Below, piece by piece: positions 17,879-26,171 of a DNA stretch of 64,000 nucleotides. Made by a program: the position numbers and the translations under genes. Location of the stretch: positions 33,257-97,256 of the forward strand of contig PMSQ01000115.1 of assembly GCA_003168355.1 (NCBI GenBank), given 5' to 3'. The notes below the pieces were generated by a model that ran no database searches, was not told the origin of the DNA, and saw only the letters and a list, made by a program, of their open reading frames with translations. The DNA is from Acidobacteriaceae bacterium. Lineage in GTDB: Bacteria; Acidobacteriota; Terriglobia; Terriglobales; Acidobacteriaceae. How positions within the stretch are numbered: position 1 is the stretch's first letter; the number at the start of each line of letters is the position of its first letter.

Positions 17879-18970
17879 CTAGATCAATGCGTCTCCATCT
17901 GCCGGCACGGGATACCAATCGTGCGTTGGCAGGAGCTTTGCCTTGTCAAGAAACCAACCGATCGGCGCATCGAATGCGCGATATTGAAATCCTCTGGCGC
18001 AGAATGCCTTCTGTTGGTCTGGGTCTTGGCCGCGCAGCACGATTGCATCGATGATCTTGCTGTAGCGGGCGATTAATGCTCCGGCAATCCTCAGCCTCTC
18101 TTCCGGTGGCACCTCGGGGTACACATCGAGCACGTTGAGTGTGTTGATCTGGCCGCGAAATCCTCGAGTACGCTGATTCACCGTTACCAGGACTTCCTGG
18201 TCCGGACGGCAGCTGCGAAATGCGAACACATTGGTCGTTGCATCCATTCCCGAGAAATAGCGCCAGTGTATGTAGGCTAAGTCACGCACCGAGGTTAGCT
18301 TTGCAGAGGGATGGTGAACCGGCAGATCGTTCACCTGCTCGGCAGATGTAAGCGGCTTCAGGCACTCGGATGCGCCGCCGTCAATCTTCAGCGGCCGGAC
18401 CAGCCCTACGAGCTTAGAGATGGGGCTGCCAGCCAGACGCGTGAACACGCGACTCGGATTCCGTCGATGCATGAACTCCTCGACCACCGGCGGCCAGTGA
18501 AGCACACCGAACAATTCACCGTCCGAGTATGGGATGGGACTCGCTCCTGCCGCTTTCCACAAGGCCGCAGCCTCGGCGTTGGCTGAAGTTCCAAACAAAG
18601 GCCAATGCTTTGCAAGCCGGCAATACCGCAGGAAGATGCGGCCTCCGTGACCACGACGACGATTGTCTACGTAGAACGAACTGGAACCCATAAACAGAAT
18701 TCTTTTGTTCTCGAAGCGAAACATTTGCGGGCTGCACAAGATACATCCCACGAGCTGATTGGCGGAGCGCAGTCCAAAACCTAGAGGGTCCTGCGGCCGG
18801 CGTGCTGGATTTTCGAGCAAAAACCAGCGCAAATGCACTTCCACGGTTTCTCTACTTCGTCCGGACTGAGTCGCAATGAAGCACGCCACCTCGGCTATAT
18901 CTTTCTCTGAGATAGTGACGAGTTCGGTGGGCGGAGTTCGCTCCTGCGGGATTGGCGTGGGCATGATCAT
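17879..18970 (-). CDS. GNAT-family acyltransferase-like protein
   Basis: A 363-aa protein. Its N-terminal half matches a GNAT domain: LVGCILCSPQMF, then FYVDNRRRGHGGRIFLRY, where RRxGxG is the acyl-CoA pyrophosphate loop, then TSANAEAAALWKAAGASPI, the typical motif B helix. The C-terminal half (about 190-363) is less clear and may be a second degenerate acyltransferase domain. It would acylate an amino sugar or similar. ATG 18970 overlaps the upstream GT4 stop by four bases (ATGA). A longer open frame exists upstream but runs through the neighbouring GT. The position after an ACP/ligase block raises the possibility that it uses an acyl-ACP; inference only. Confidence 0.72.
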   Translation of the reverse strand: MIMPTPIPQERTPPTELVTISEKDIAEVACFIATQSGRSRETVEVHLRWFLLENPARRPQDPLGFGLRSANQLVGCILCSPQMFRFENKRILFMGSSSFYVDNRRRGHGGRIFLRYCRLAKHWPLFGTSANAEAAALWKAAGASPIPYSDGELFGVLHWPPVVEEFMHRRNPSRVFTRLAGSPISKLVGLVRPLKIDGGASECLKPLTSAEQVNDLPVHHPSAKLTSVRDLAYIHWRYFSGMDATTNVFAFRSCRPDQEVLVTVNQRTRGFRGQINTLNVLDVYPEVPPEERLRIAGALIARYSKIIDAIVLRGQDPDQQKAFCARGFQYRAFDAPIGWFLDKAKLLPTHDWYPVPADGDALI

Positions 18971-20058
18971 CGCGCTGCTTGCTCGTAAATCTTCATCAGG
19001 TGTTGAGCTTGATGTGACAAGGTCAGCCCGTCGAGGATTGTCTGCCGGGCGGCGCGGCCGATTCGTGCGCGCAGTTGCGCATCGCCCAGCAGGACTTGCA
19101 GCCCCTGCACGAGTTCCTCCAGACCGTCCACCGGAATCAGCCATCCATTGCTGGCGTGATCGATGACCTCGTCGATGCCTTGCCCCCGGCACGCGATTAC
19201 AGGCTTGCCGCTGGCCATCGCTTCCAGATAAACACATCCGAGCCCTTCGTATCGGCTGGGCAAAACAAAAACTGTGCAGTCGCGCATGGCTTCAGCCACG
19301 CTGGCGCGGCTTTGCCGTCCTAGAAAGTGAACGTGATTGTTGATCCCCAGATCTTGCGCCAGACTGGCAAACCGATCTCGATCCGCGCCTTCGCCGATAA
19401 TGCGGCATTGCAAGCCGGGATGCGAATCCCTGACTCGGGCGAAGGCCCGGAGTACAAGTTCATGTCCTTTTCCTGCCAACAGATTTCCCACAATCAAAAT
19501 TGCCGGCGCCTGGTCCGGCGTAGAACCTGGCGCAAACACATTGGGATCAGTACCGTTGTAGACGACCTCAGCCGTAACCCCCGCACCCATCACGTCGGTG
19601 AGCAATCGCTGCACCTTGTCGCTGATGCAGATCACTTTGCGTGCGCTTTCATAGACGCCCAGTGAAGCTTTGCGTCGCCATCCTGCGGCAAGCCCATCCT
19701 CGAAACATCTGTTGAAGACATCCAGACCATGAATAGTAACAACAAACGGAATGCCCAAACGCCGCGAAACAAATGCCGCAGCCTGCCCGCAAGGCAGCGC
19801 CGCATGGGCATGTATCAGATGAATCGGAGATTGCCGATGAAGGTGCCGGACTCTTCTCAGAAGAACTGCGCCCAGGAGCCTGCCAGCGCTCGACAGACCG
19901 AAGTTTCCGGGCAGTTGCGGGTAGCGAATCCATTGGGCGGGAGACTTCTGGCTTGGCCTTCTGCGGGCATGATAAATGGAGTCGACGGCGATCACTGAAG
20001 ATGCCACGCCATATTCGCTGAGCTGTCGAAGACTCTCCGCGATGAAGCAACCACTCAC
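18967..20058 (-). CDS. GT4 family glycosyltransferase with uncertain start
   Basis: A GT-B transferase with TIHGLDVFNRC, VVYNGTDPNVF, LIVGNLLAGKGHE, CRIIGEGADRD and VLPSRYEGLGCVYLEAMASG. The listed GTG at 20058 starts inside the conserved N-terminal region: codons just upstream read HVLTLTPFYPSAGDE, a classic GT4 first strand. No ATG, GTG or TTG is available between that region and the preceding stop; the best-placed site is an ATA at 20118, six bases after a GGAG. The real protein is therefore probably about 20 residues longer and uses a non-standard start, or the start was lost by mutation. It lies between the ACP gene and the GNAT gene. Confidence 0.8.
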   Translation of the reverse strand: MSGCFIAESLRQLSEYGVASSVIAVDSIYHARRRPSQKSPAQWIRYPQLPGNFGLSSAGRLLGAVLLRRVRHLHRQSPIHLIHAHAALPCGQAAAFVSRRLGIPFVVTIHGLDVFNRCFEDGLAAGWRRKASLGVYESARKVICISDKVQRLLTDVMGAGVTAEVVYNGTDPNVFAPGSTPDQAPAILIVGNLLAGKGHELVLRAFARVRDSHPGLQCRIIGEGADRDRFASLAQDLGINNHVHFLGRQSRASVAEAMRDCTVFVLPSRYEGLGCVYLEAMASGKPVIACRGQGIDEVIDHASNGWLIPVDGLEELVQGLQVLLGDAQLRARIGRAARQTILDGLTLSHQAQHLMKIYEQAAR

Positions 20059-20174
20059 TTCGTCCCCAGCGGAGGGATAAAAGGGCGTGAGTGTAAGGAC
20101 GTGTGGATTCGCGGCTATGTCTTTCTCCAGTAGGTTCCAGGTTCGAGCTGAGGCGGGATGCGCAATGTTTGGAG

Positions 20175-20462
20175 TTACCTGCTTTCAGTGGTCTCGGTGG
20201 AGCGCTCCAGAATGAGCTCCGCAAGGCCGGCGATGGTCACGAAACGCGCATCCTGCATATCGCGATCGGAAAACTGCATGCTAAAACGCTGTTCGATCTC
20301 GGTTACAAATTCGACGACCTCCATCGAAGTGAGCCACCCCGCCTCGAAGTAGTCAATGTTGAGCAAAGATTCGCACGCTGGTTTGCCGATCTTTGCCCTG
20401 GCCGCGAACCAATCTGTAAGCCACTCCTGGACCTGGACTCTCAAACTCTTCCTTCGCTCCAC
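20175..20462 (-). CDS. Acyl carrier protein-like protein
   Basis: A 95-aa, acidic, helical protein of the phosphopantetheine-binding ACP type. The attachment motif reads GWLTSMEVVEFV (about 42-53), with Ser in the place of the DSL serine but Thr instead of the usual Asp before it. The second half (EIEQRFSMQFSDRDM and FVTIAGLAELI) matches helices II-III of ACPs. It presumably carries an acyl group made or activated by the neighbouring ligase. The GTG start at 20462 follows an AGAGAAG purine tract. It is 9 bases downstream of the cyclase gene, so the two are almost certainly co-transcribed. Confidence 0.8.
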   Translation of the reverse strand: MERRKSLRVQVQEWLTDWFAARAKIGKPACESLLNIDYFEAGWLTSMEVVEFVTEIEQRFSMQFSDRDMQDARFVTIAGLAELILERSTETTESR

Positions 20463-20471
20463 TGCTTCTCT

Positions 20472-21131
20472 TCACCTTTCAATTGCTACACAGCGCGCCG
20501 GGGAACCGTCGCATCCTTTCAACTTCAACGGCATCACGATGAGATCCACTTCCAGTGCGGTCACGGCTTTTAGGTTCGCGAGGTACTCCACCAGCACCAC
20601 TCCGGCGCCCAGCAGCACTTTGTGATTGGGAGAATCCTTGGCAGCTCCCCGCGAATGGGCTGGGTTATCCGGCGATGGCGTGTCCATGGCAATGAGCCGC
20701 ACGCCCTTCTCAACCAGCCATTGCGCGGCATCTTCCGTGAGAAAGGGATATTCGTTATAAAACTTCATGTTGCCAAAATACTCGGACCAGCCGGTGCGCA
20801 AAATCAAGCGCTCCGGCACTTTTTCACCCAGTCTTTGCTTGAGATCCGCAATGTCGATCTCTTGTAACGGCCGGCAGCCGGTGAAGTCCGCCATAGTGGC
20901 CGGCCCGATCAATACCTCCAGAGGAACTTCATCGATGGTCCTTCCGTTGGGAATGAAGTGGCGCGGCGCGTCCGCATGGGTGCCAATGTGCGTTCCCAGG
21001 ACGAGCTTCCGAGTCTCGCGGCCTTCGATGCCGTGCCGGCCGAGAATCGTGACCTCGACCACGGGATGCCAGGGCGTGGGGAACGTCATCATGCCTTCTT
21101 CAATCGGCAATGAAAGGTCGATGATTTTCAT
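20472..21131 (-). CDS. Cyclase-family metal hydrolase (kynurenine formamidase-like)
   Basis: A 219-aa protein of the putative-cyclase / KynB superfamily, metal-dependent hydrolases acting on amides, lactones or formyl groups. The key motif is GTHIGTHADAPRHF (about residues 44-57), which holds the metal-binding His and Asp residues; LILRTGWSEYF and LIAMDTPSPDNP are also conserved. ATG 21131 begins MKIIDLSLPIEEGM, the family's normal N-terminus; a longer frame upstream is not supported. It lies 48 bases after the ligase gene and 9 bases before the ACP gene. In this context it may open or close a lactone/amide of the acyl intermediate; that role is inference. Confidence 0.85.
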   Translation of the reverse strand: MKIIDLSLPIEEGMMTFPTPWHPVVEVTILGRHGIEGRETRKLVLGTHIGTHADAPRHFIPNGRTIDEVPLEVLIGPATMADFTGCRPLQEIDIADLKQRLGEKVPERLILRTGWSEYFGNMKFYNEYPFLTEDAAQWLVEKGVRLIAMDTPSPDNPAHSRGAAKDSPNHKVLLGAGVVLVEYLANLKAVTALEVDLIVMPLKLKGCDGSPARCVAIER

Positions 21132-21179
21132 GCGTTTGTTTTTCCGAGATTTCCTGTGTGGATCTTCGGTACGGAGCAA

Positions 21180-22802
21180 TCAGCGGGTTACGCCCGCGCT
21201 CTCCGTGGCTTGGATCCGGGGAGTCGAGGTTGAACCCACTTGCAGCTTCTCCGCCACCAGTTCGCGAATGCGGGACTTCTGCACTTTGCCATTCGCCGTC
21301 CGGGGAAGCTCGTCAATCGCGATGTATCTGGCGGGTTGCTGATGCTGCGCCAGATTGCGTTTCGCATGCGCGACTACCGAATCCAGCATGGACTCGAGTT
21401 CCAAGCCTGCATCGAGTTTCAAGACAGCTACGACATCTTCGCCATAGAGTTCGTGAGGAATACTCACCACGGCCACGTCCGCGATGCCGGGCACGTGCAT
21501 CAGCGCTTCTTCGATGGCCGCAGGGCTGATATTCACACCTCCACGAATAATGAGGTCTTTCTTGCGCCCGGTGATGAAGAGGGATGCGCGGTCGTCGAGA
21601 TGGCCGACATCACCGCTCGGAAACCAGACTGCGGTATTCATTTCCAACAAGGCGCCGTCGGCGTCCAGGTAGCCAGCCATTAAGTCGGGCGTCAGGATTT
21701 CAACCTCTCCATCCGTGCCAACAGGAACGGGGTCTTCTTGATCGCTTACAACTCGAAGTTCGACTCCCGGCAACGCTTCTCCAACGTAACCACCTGCGCC
21801 GAAATCGCTTCGCGAACGGGCGGTGACAAACAGAGTCTCCGAGAGACCGTAATTCTCAATCAGCCGAACTCCATATCTGGCTTCAAACTCATCCTTTACC
21901 TTTAACGGAAGCGGAGCAAAGCCGACAAACGCGTGCCGCACCGAGCTGCGGCAAAACTCCTCGCCGGTGCGGCCGCGATCCATTCTCAACAGGATCGACA
22001 ATACCGTGGGAGCGAGCCAAAGCGTATTGACCTGGTTGTTCTTCGCCTTGTCCCAAAAGTGCAGGCTCGATCGCGCATCGAACACATGATCCACCACAAC
22101 GCTCGCGCCGCAGAGAAAAGGCAGCACAAGCAAGTTGTAGAAGCCACCCATGTAGGCCATCGAAAGGGTCAGATAAAACCGCGAATCCTGGTCGATGCGT
22201 TGAGCGCTCGCGAATGCCGCTGCGTTTCGAAGCATCCGTCCCAGCTTGTGTGCCAACCCCTTTGGTTTGGCGGAAGTACCTGACGTGTACATGATCACTA
22301 CCAAGTCTTCGGCATTCGCCGTTTCGAGGGGGATGAAGTCGTTCACCTCTGGGAGTGCATCAATCCTGATCTGGCCGGGACCGTTCAAGTCTTTGATTGC
22401 CTCCGGTGCCATGACCAACCGCAGCACATTCGCGTGAAAGCTCATGATTGGATCCGCGGTATTGGCGCTCGCCACAATGAGCGCGGGCTTGCAACTTTCC
22501 AGGATGAATTGGACGTCGCCCTTGCTCAGCGCTGGATTGATGGGGACGATGACGGCTCCGAGATAAATGCAAGCGAAATACAGCACCGCGAGTTCGCAGC
22601 AATTCGGAATCATTATGCCGACGCGGTCGCCCTGGCGCACGCCTCGCCGGCGGAGTTCCGCAGCCAAAGCGCAGGCTTGCCGGTGAAACTCGCCGTAGGC
22701 GATTTCACGGTTGGTGATGGCATCGACCAGGAAGACCTGCTCATGGCGGCGTGCAACAACATTCATGATCGTTTCGCGGATCGTCATTTCGCGGATCGTC
22801 AT
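21180..22802 (-). CDS. AMP-dependent acyl-CoA/acyl-ACP ligase (ANL superfamily)
   Basis: A 540-aa adenylate-forming enzyme that activates a carboxylic acid with ATP and transfers it to CoA or a carrier-protein thiol. It shows the P-loop-like MYTSGTSAKPKGLAHK, NYGLSETL, the hinge region ITGRKKDLIIRGGVNISPAAIEE and the C-terminal catalytic-lysine motif RTANGKVQKSRI. The neighbouring ACP is a natural acceptor. ATG 22802 overlaps the aldolase stop by four bases (ATGA). The first two pentads are MTIRE-MTIRE because a 15-base unit at the start is duplicated in frame. The acyl substrate is unknown; the adjacent aldolase and cyclase suggest an unusual hydroxy- or oxo-acid. Confidence 0.9.
   Translation of the reverse strand: MTIREMTIRETIMNVVARRHEQVFLVDAITNREIAYGEFHRQACALAAELRRRGVRQGDRVGIMIPNCCELAVLYFACIYLGAVIVPINPALSKGDVQFILESCKPALIVASANTADPIMSFHANVLRLVMAPEAIKDLNGPGQIRIDALPEVNDFIPLETANAEDLVVIMYTSGTSAKPKGLAHKLGRMLRNAAAFASAQRIDQDSRFYLTLSMAYMGGFYNLLVLPFLCGASVVVDHVFDARSSLHFWDKAKNNQVNTLWLAPTVLSILLRMDRGRTGEEFCRSSVRHAFVGFAPLPLKVKDEFEARYGVRLIENYGLSETLFVTARSRSDFGAGGYVGEALPGVELRVVSDQEDPVPVGTDGEVEILTPDLMAGYLDADGALLEMNTAVWFPSGDVGHLDDRASLFITGRKKDLIIRGGVNISPAAIEEALMHVPGIADVAVVSIPHELYGEDVVAVLKLDAGLELESMLDSVVAHAKRNLAQHQQPARYIAIDELPRTANGKVQKSRIRELVAEKLQVGSTSTPRIQATESAGVTR
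22772..22801 (-). repeat. 15-bp perfect in-frame tandem duplication at a start codon
   Basis: Two identical 15-base units (22772-22786 and 22787-22801). Each encodes the same five residues and together they give two successive in-frame ATGs for the ligase gene. Confidence 0.92.
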
Positions 22803-24712
22803 TGCACCGCCAAGGGAAGGGGCTGAGCCGACTTCATTAGATTCGAGATGGCCACCCACCGGTCGATCTGGCCACGATAGGCCTGGTTGGGATCGAGCCG
22901 CAGAACCGCCCGGCCCGGAGTGTCCATCTCGAAGCGGGGAAAGTGGCCCGCCGTGATCACGACTGCTTCCGGCAACAGGAGCTGATCAATCGAAGTCGAA
23001 TCCGCTCCGCTCGGGGGACAAAGAAGCAGCGCGACCGCGATCCCCAAATCGAAATGCATGCGGTCAGAAAAATCCGCCATCTGCCAACAGTTTGCGGGCG
23101 CGCCCGGGGGCAACTCTCCGTGGATCACAACGTTGTTGAAGGTCTCGCAGCAATGTTGCGCCAGGGTGGTACTCGGACTTCCGTAGATCATCATGCAGAA
23201 ATCGCCGTAGCGCTGGGCTGTGGCCATCACAACTTCTTCCATGTAGCCGGCAAACAGCCGTTTCGAACGTACCGGCAGAATTCTCTCGGCACCCACAATT
23301 TCTTTCATGGACCCAGGCCACTCAGCGGCCCACGAGCCTCCGTCTTTATCGTTCAGAAATAACGGCACGCTATTGCCCGTCATTCTCAAGACCTGCTCCA
23401 GCATCTCGAACGAACCGTAGACCACTCTTCCGAGCACGACCGGACCTTCGGCGAGCACCAGGTCCGGCAAAACCAGCTCTGGAGAAGGCGATTCCGAAGC
23501 AACCAGTTCCAGCACGGGACGGGCGCGGCGCTTGGCACACGTGACGGTCATTCCGTCGACTAACGACTGCACCGCCGTAAGCGAACTGCTAATGCTGTGC
23601 GCGGAGATGCCCGGCGCCGAGAACGAAGTCAGCCCTTCGCGCGCTTTCCCTGGCGCCGCTTTCGGAAGGTTGCCGGCTACCCGGTTCAGGTCCTCTTCAT
23701 TAAGATTAACGGGGTCAAGTTTGCCCATTGCAACCACCAACCTTCGCAGCTCGACTCCATGCTTGCGCGCCGCCGCTGCGACCCTGGGCAGGAACGAAGA
23801 ATGAAACTGACTGCATCCCATCGCCACCGACATCATGTCGTAAAGTTGCATTTGCGACATCAGAGGACCCATGAATTCTTCAGCGGCATCCATCACATCG
23901 AAGAGATCGATTCCGGTTTCAATTCCAAGATTATTGAAGACCGCTACGGCGACTTCGGTGGGGACGTTGCCCGCGCTTCGGCCCAACCCATAGAGAGTGG
24001 TGTCGATAAACCTCGCGCCGCAACGAACAGCTTCCACGCTATTGGCAACGGCAAACTGCAAGTTGCTGTGCCCGTGGAAGCCTAATTCACACTCACATTG
24101 GTCACGCGCAGCGCTGATATATTTGTGCACGTCTTCCGGAAACATGCTGCCAGTGGAGTCGACGCAGTAAACAATATCCGCTCCGGCGGCCGCGCCAGCT
24201 CTCGCCTTCTCGCCGAACGAATCGGGCGAGATGCCGTACGTTTTCATGAAATTCAGGCAAGGCTTCAGCCCTAATTCCTTGGCCAGGGTTAAGTAAGGGA
24301 AAGCGTCTTCGATTTCCGGAGCGCTGTAGCCGATGCGGACAAAATCGAGGCCCGCTGCGCGCGCGGATTTCAGTTGGTCGGCCGTCCCGATGCCGGGAAT
24401 GAAGAAACATCCGATCTGCGCGTTGGGCGCGGCCCGCTTCGCCGCTTCAATCAGCCGCTCATCCGAAGTCGGCATCCTACCTTTGCCGGCCTGCGCAGCA
24501 CCTAATCCAACACCGTGACCCACTTCAATCCAGCGAAAACCAAGCCGTCCCAGCACGCCCGCCAGGATCGCAGTATCGTTCTCGGTGAACTTGAAATCGA
24601 CCGCGTAACTTCCATCCCGTAGCGTACATTCGAGGATTTCCACTCGCCGTCCGGAAAGTCCTCGAGTCATTCCCTCATCTTTGGACCGAGACTGTCGTGG
24701 ATCCCCCATCCT
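22799..24712 (-). CDS. HMGL/DRE-TIM aldolase-like protein with an unrecognised C-terminal domain
   Basis: A 637-aa protein. Residues about 20-310 form a DRE-TIM metallolyase barrel as in 4-hydroxy-2-oxovalerate aldolase, HMG-CoA lyase and isopropylmalate synthase: ILECTLRDGSYAVDF (the TLRDG metal motif), IVYCVDSTGSMFPEDV, LGFHGHSNLQFAVANS (the HxH-type metal ligands) and FIDTTLYGLGRSAGN. The expected chemistry is C-C bond formation or cleavage with pyruvate or an acyl donor. Residues about 380-637 are a further domain I cannot name (VVYGSFEMLEQVL, MMIYGSPSTTL, PPSGADSTSIDQLLLPEAVVITAGHF). ATG 24712 is preferred because GGAG lies 8 bases upstream; TTG 24733 and ATG 24670 are alternatives. It is the first gene of the ligase-cyclase-ACP run. 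Confidence 0.83.
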   Translation of the reverse strand, partial: RMGDPRQSRSKDEGMTRGLSGRRVEILECTLRDGSYAVDFKFTENDTAILAGVLGRLGFRWIEVGHGVGLGAAQAGKGRMPTSDERLIEAAKRAAPNAQIGCFFIPGIGTADQLKSARAAGLDFVRIGYSAPEIEDAFPYLTLAKELGLKPCLNFMKTYGISPDSFGEKARAGAAAGADIVYCVDSTGSMFPEDVHKYISAARDQCECELGFHGHSNLQFAVANSVEAVRCGARFIDTTLYGLGRSAGNVPTEVAVAVFNNLGIETGIDLFDVMDAAEEFMGPLMSQMQLYDMMSVAMGCSQFHSSFLPRVAAAARKHGVELRRLVVAMGKLDPVNLNEEDLNRVAGNLPKAAPGKAREGLTSFSAPGISAHSISSSLTAVQSLVDGMTVTCAKRRARPVLELVASESPSPELVLPDLVLAEGPVVLGRVVYGSFEMLEQVLRMTGNSVPLFLNDKDGGSWAAEWPGSMKEIVGAERILPVRSKRLFAGYMEEVVMATAQRYGDFCMMIYGSPSTTLAQHCCETFNNVVIHGELPPGAPANCWQMADFSDRMHFDLGIAVALLLCPPSGADSTSIDQLLLPEAVVITAGHFPRFEMDTPGRAVLRLDPNQAYRGQIDRWVAISNLMKSAQPLPLAVQ

Positions 24713-24773
24713 GAGTTCTCCGGGACGCTGCAAATACCTTGACCGTTCAACTGATTTCGATGGAGCCAGTATA

Positions 24774-25916
24774 TTACGTTCTAGTCTTGGCGACTGCTTC
24801 TACCATTCCTGCAGCCCATGTCGCCGGAGAGTACGCCTCCACCCGTTCCCGGCTTTTGGCGCCCATTTTCGCGCGCAGTCCGGGGTCGCCAGCCAAGCGT
24901 GCCATGGCTGCGGCCAAGCGAGAGGGGTCGGAGGGCGCAACCACAAATCCGTTACAACCATCCTGCACCAAGTCCAAGGCGCATCCCGCAACGCTTGTGA
25001 CGATCACCGGCAAACTGCACGCCATAGCTTCGTTTACCACCAGACCCCAAGGGTCACTGTGAGTTGGAAAAACAAAACAGTCTGCCAGAGCGTAGAGTTC
25101 GGGCAACTCTTCACGATGCGCAAAACCCAGGATTTGGATGGTCCCGGGTGAGATTTTTGAGGCTCGCTCCGCCAGTTCGCCGCGCCCGGAACCATCTCCA
25201 ACAAATACTAAACCAACTAGCGAGCGGATCTTAGCGTCCAGTTGACCGTATGCTTCCACAAGATCGAAGATTCCCTTAGGCTGCACCAACCGACCTACAT
25301 AAAAGAAGTATCGCGAGGGTAGAGGAGGGCTGCCGCGCCGCTGGACTCTGCCCTGCCGCGCTGCCTCAGCCAAACTCGAAAACAATGAAATATCAACCGC
25401 GTTGGGCGCGGTAAAGATTCTCTGGTCCGCGATCCCAAGATTCTTTAAGTAGTTCCAAGACGATCTTCCGGACACAACGAATCCGGTGCATAGATTGAGA
25501 AAGCGCCTCTTAATGAATTCCACGAAGCGATAGCCGCGCCGCCGGTCGAAAGCTGTACTTTCGGACCAGAGCAGCAATGGCACGCGATGAATTCTTGCCC
25601 AGTAAGCGGCTCGCCACGAGGCTAAGTAGTTATATCCGCCACACAATACAACATCAGGCTTCATGCGGTTCAGGGCTGAACGCACTCCGCGATTGAGCAA
25701 GATGTTGTGTGCGCCGAGGCGTAGCCGCCGGGAGGGCAGCACATCATACTGGAATTGAATTTCGTCTTTGTAAACTCGCCACTGACGCAGCGAGGGATCG
25801 TTCTCAGACAAAAAAACAACATGCAGATCAATTTCCGGCCGCTGCGCCAAGGCATTGAAAACAGGAATCCGGTACGGCGCAATGATCTCGGTAACGATTA
25901 CAAGTTTAGGGATCAA
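24774..25916 (-). CDS. GT4 family glycosyltransferase
   Basis: A 380-aa GT-B transferase. MIPKLVIVTEIIAPYRIPVF and VLCGGYNYLASW form the acceptor half. The donor half has FYVGRLVQPKGIFDLVEA, FVGDGSGRGEL and CFVFPTHSDPWGLVVNEAMAC, the EX7E-type active-site region. The early LIAPYRIPVFN-like string is common in exopolysaccharide GT4s. It lies 61 bases upstream of the aldolase and is the first gene of the minus-strand segment after the FkbM interruption, so transcription for the aldolase-to-deacetylase run may start above it. The 255-base gap to fkbM holds one 7-bp hairpin (26101-26118) but no promoter I can assign to this strand. Confidence 0.88.
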   Translation of the reverse strand: MIPKLVIVTEIIAPYRIPVFNALAQRPEIDLHVVFLSENDPSLRQWRVYKDEIQFQYDVLPSRRLRLGAHNILLNRGVRSALNRMKPDVVLCGGYNYLASWRAAYWARIHRVPLLLWSESTAFDRRRGYRFVEFIKRRFLNLCTGFVVSGRSSWNYLKNLGIADQRIFTAPNAVDISLFSSLAEAARQGRVQRRGSPPLPSRYFFYVGRLVQPKGIFDLVEAYGQLDAKIRSLVGLVFVGDGSGRGELAERASKISPGTIQILGFAHREELPELYALADCFVFPTHSDPWGLVVNEAMACSLPVIVTSVAGCALDLVQDGCNGFVVAPSDPSRLAAAMARLAGDPGLRAKMGAKSRERVEAYSPATWAAGMVEAVAKTRT

Positions 25917-26153
25917 GCAACAGACTCCTGGCAGAACTGCGAATTGTGCGCTCGGTAACTTGAGTGCCCGAGCAACGGTCTTCGGCAGACGGGTGTGAGA
26001 GTGAGAACCTGTATGAGCACCGTTATTCGTTACCCTGGCAGAGAGTCATAGTACACGGCAGAGCCTTACGAAGCAGCCCTACCGCGAGACATACACGATT
26101 GCTTCTCCCAAGAGAAGCAGGCTTTGTACCAACCTGCAGCCCGAAGCACAGCC

Positions 26154-26162
26154 TGCTAGACT
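26154..26162 (+). promoter_or_regulatory. Possible extended -10 promoter immediately before fkbM
   Basis: TGCTAGACT, the same nine bases as before the export gene at 1475. TAGACT ends only nine bases before the ATG at 26172, so a transcript started here would be nearly leaderless. No convincing -35 is seen. Confidence 0.35.
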
Positions 26163-26171
26163 TTAGGCGAC

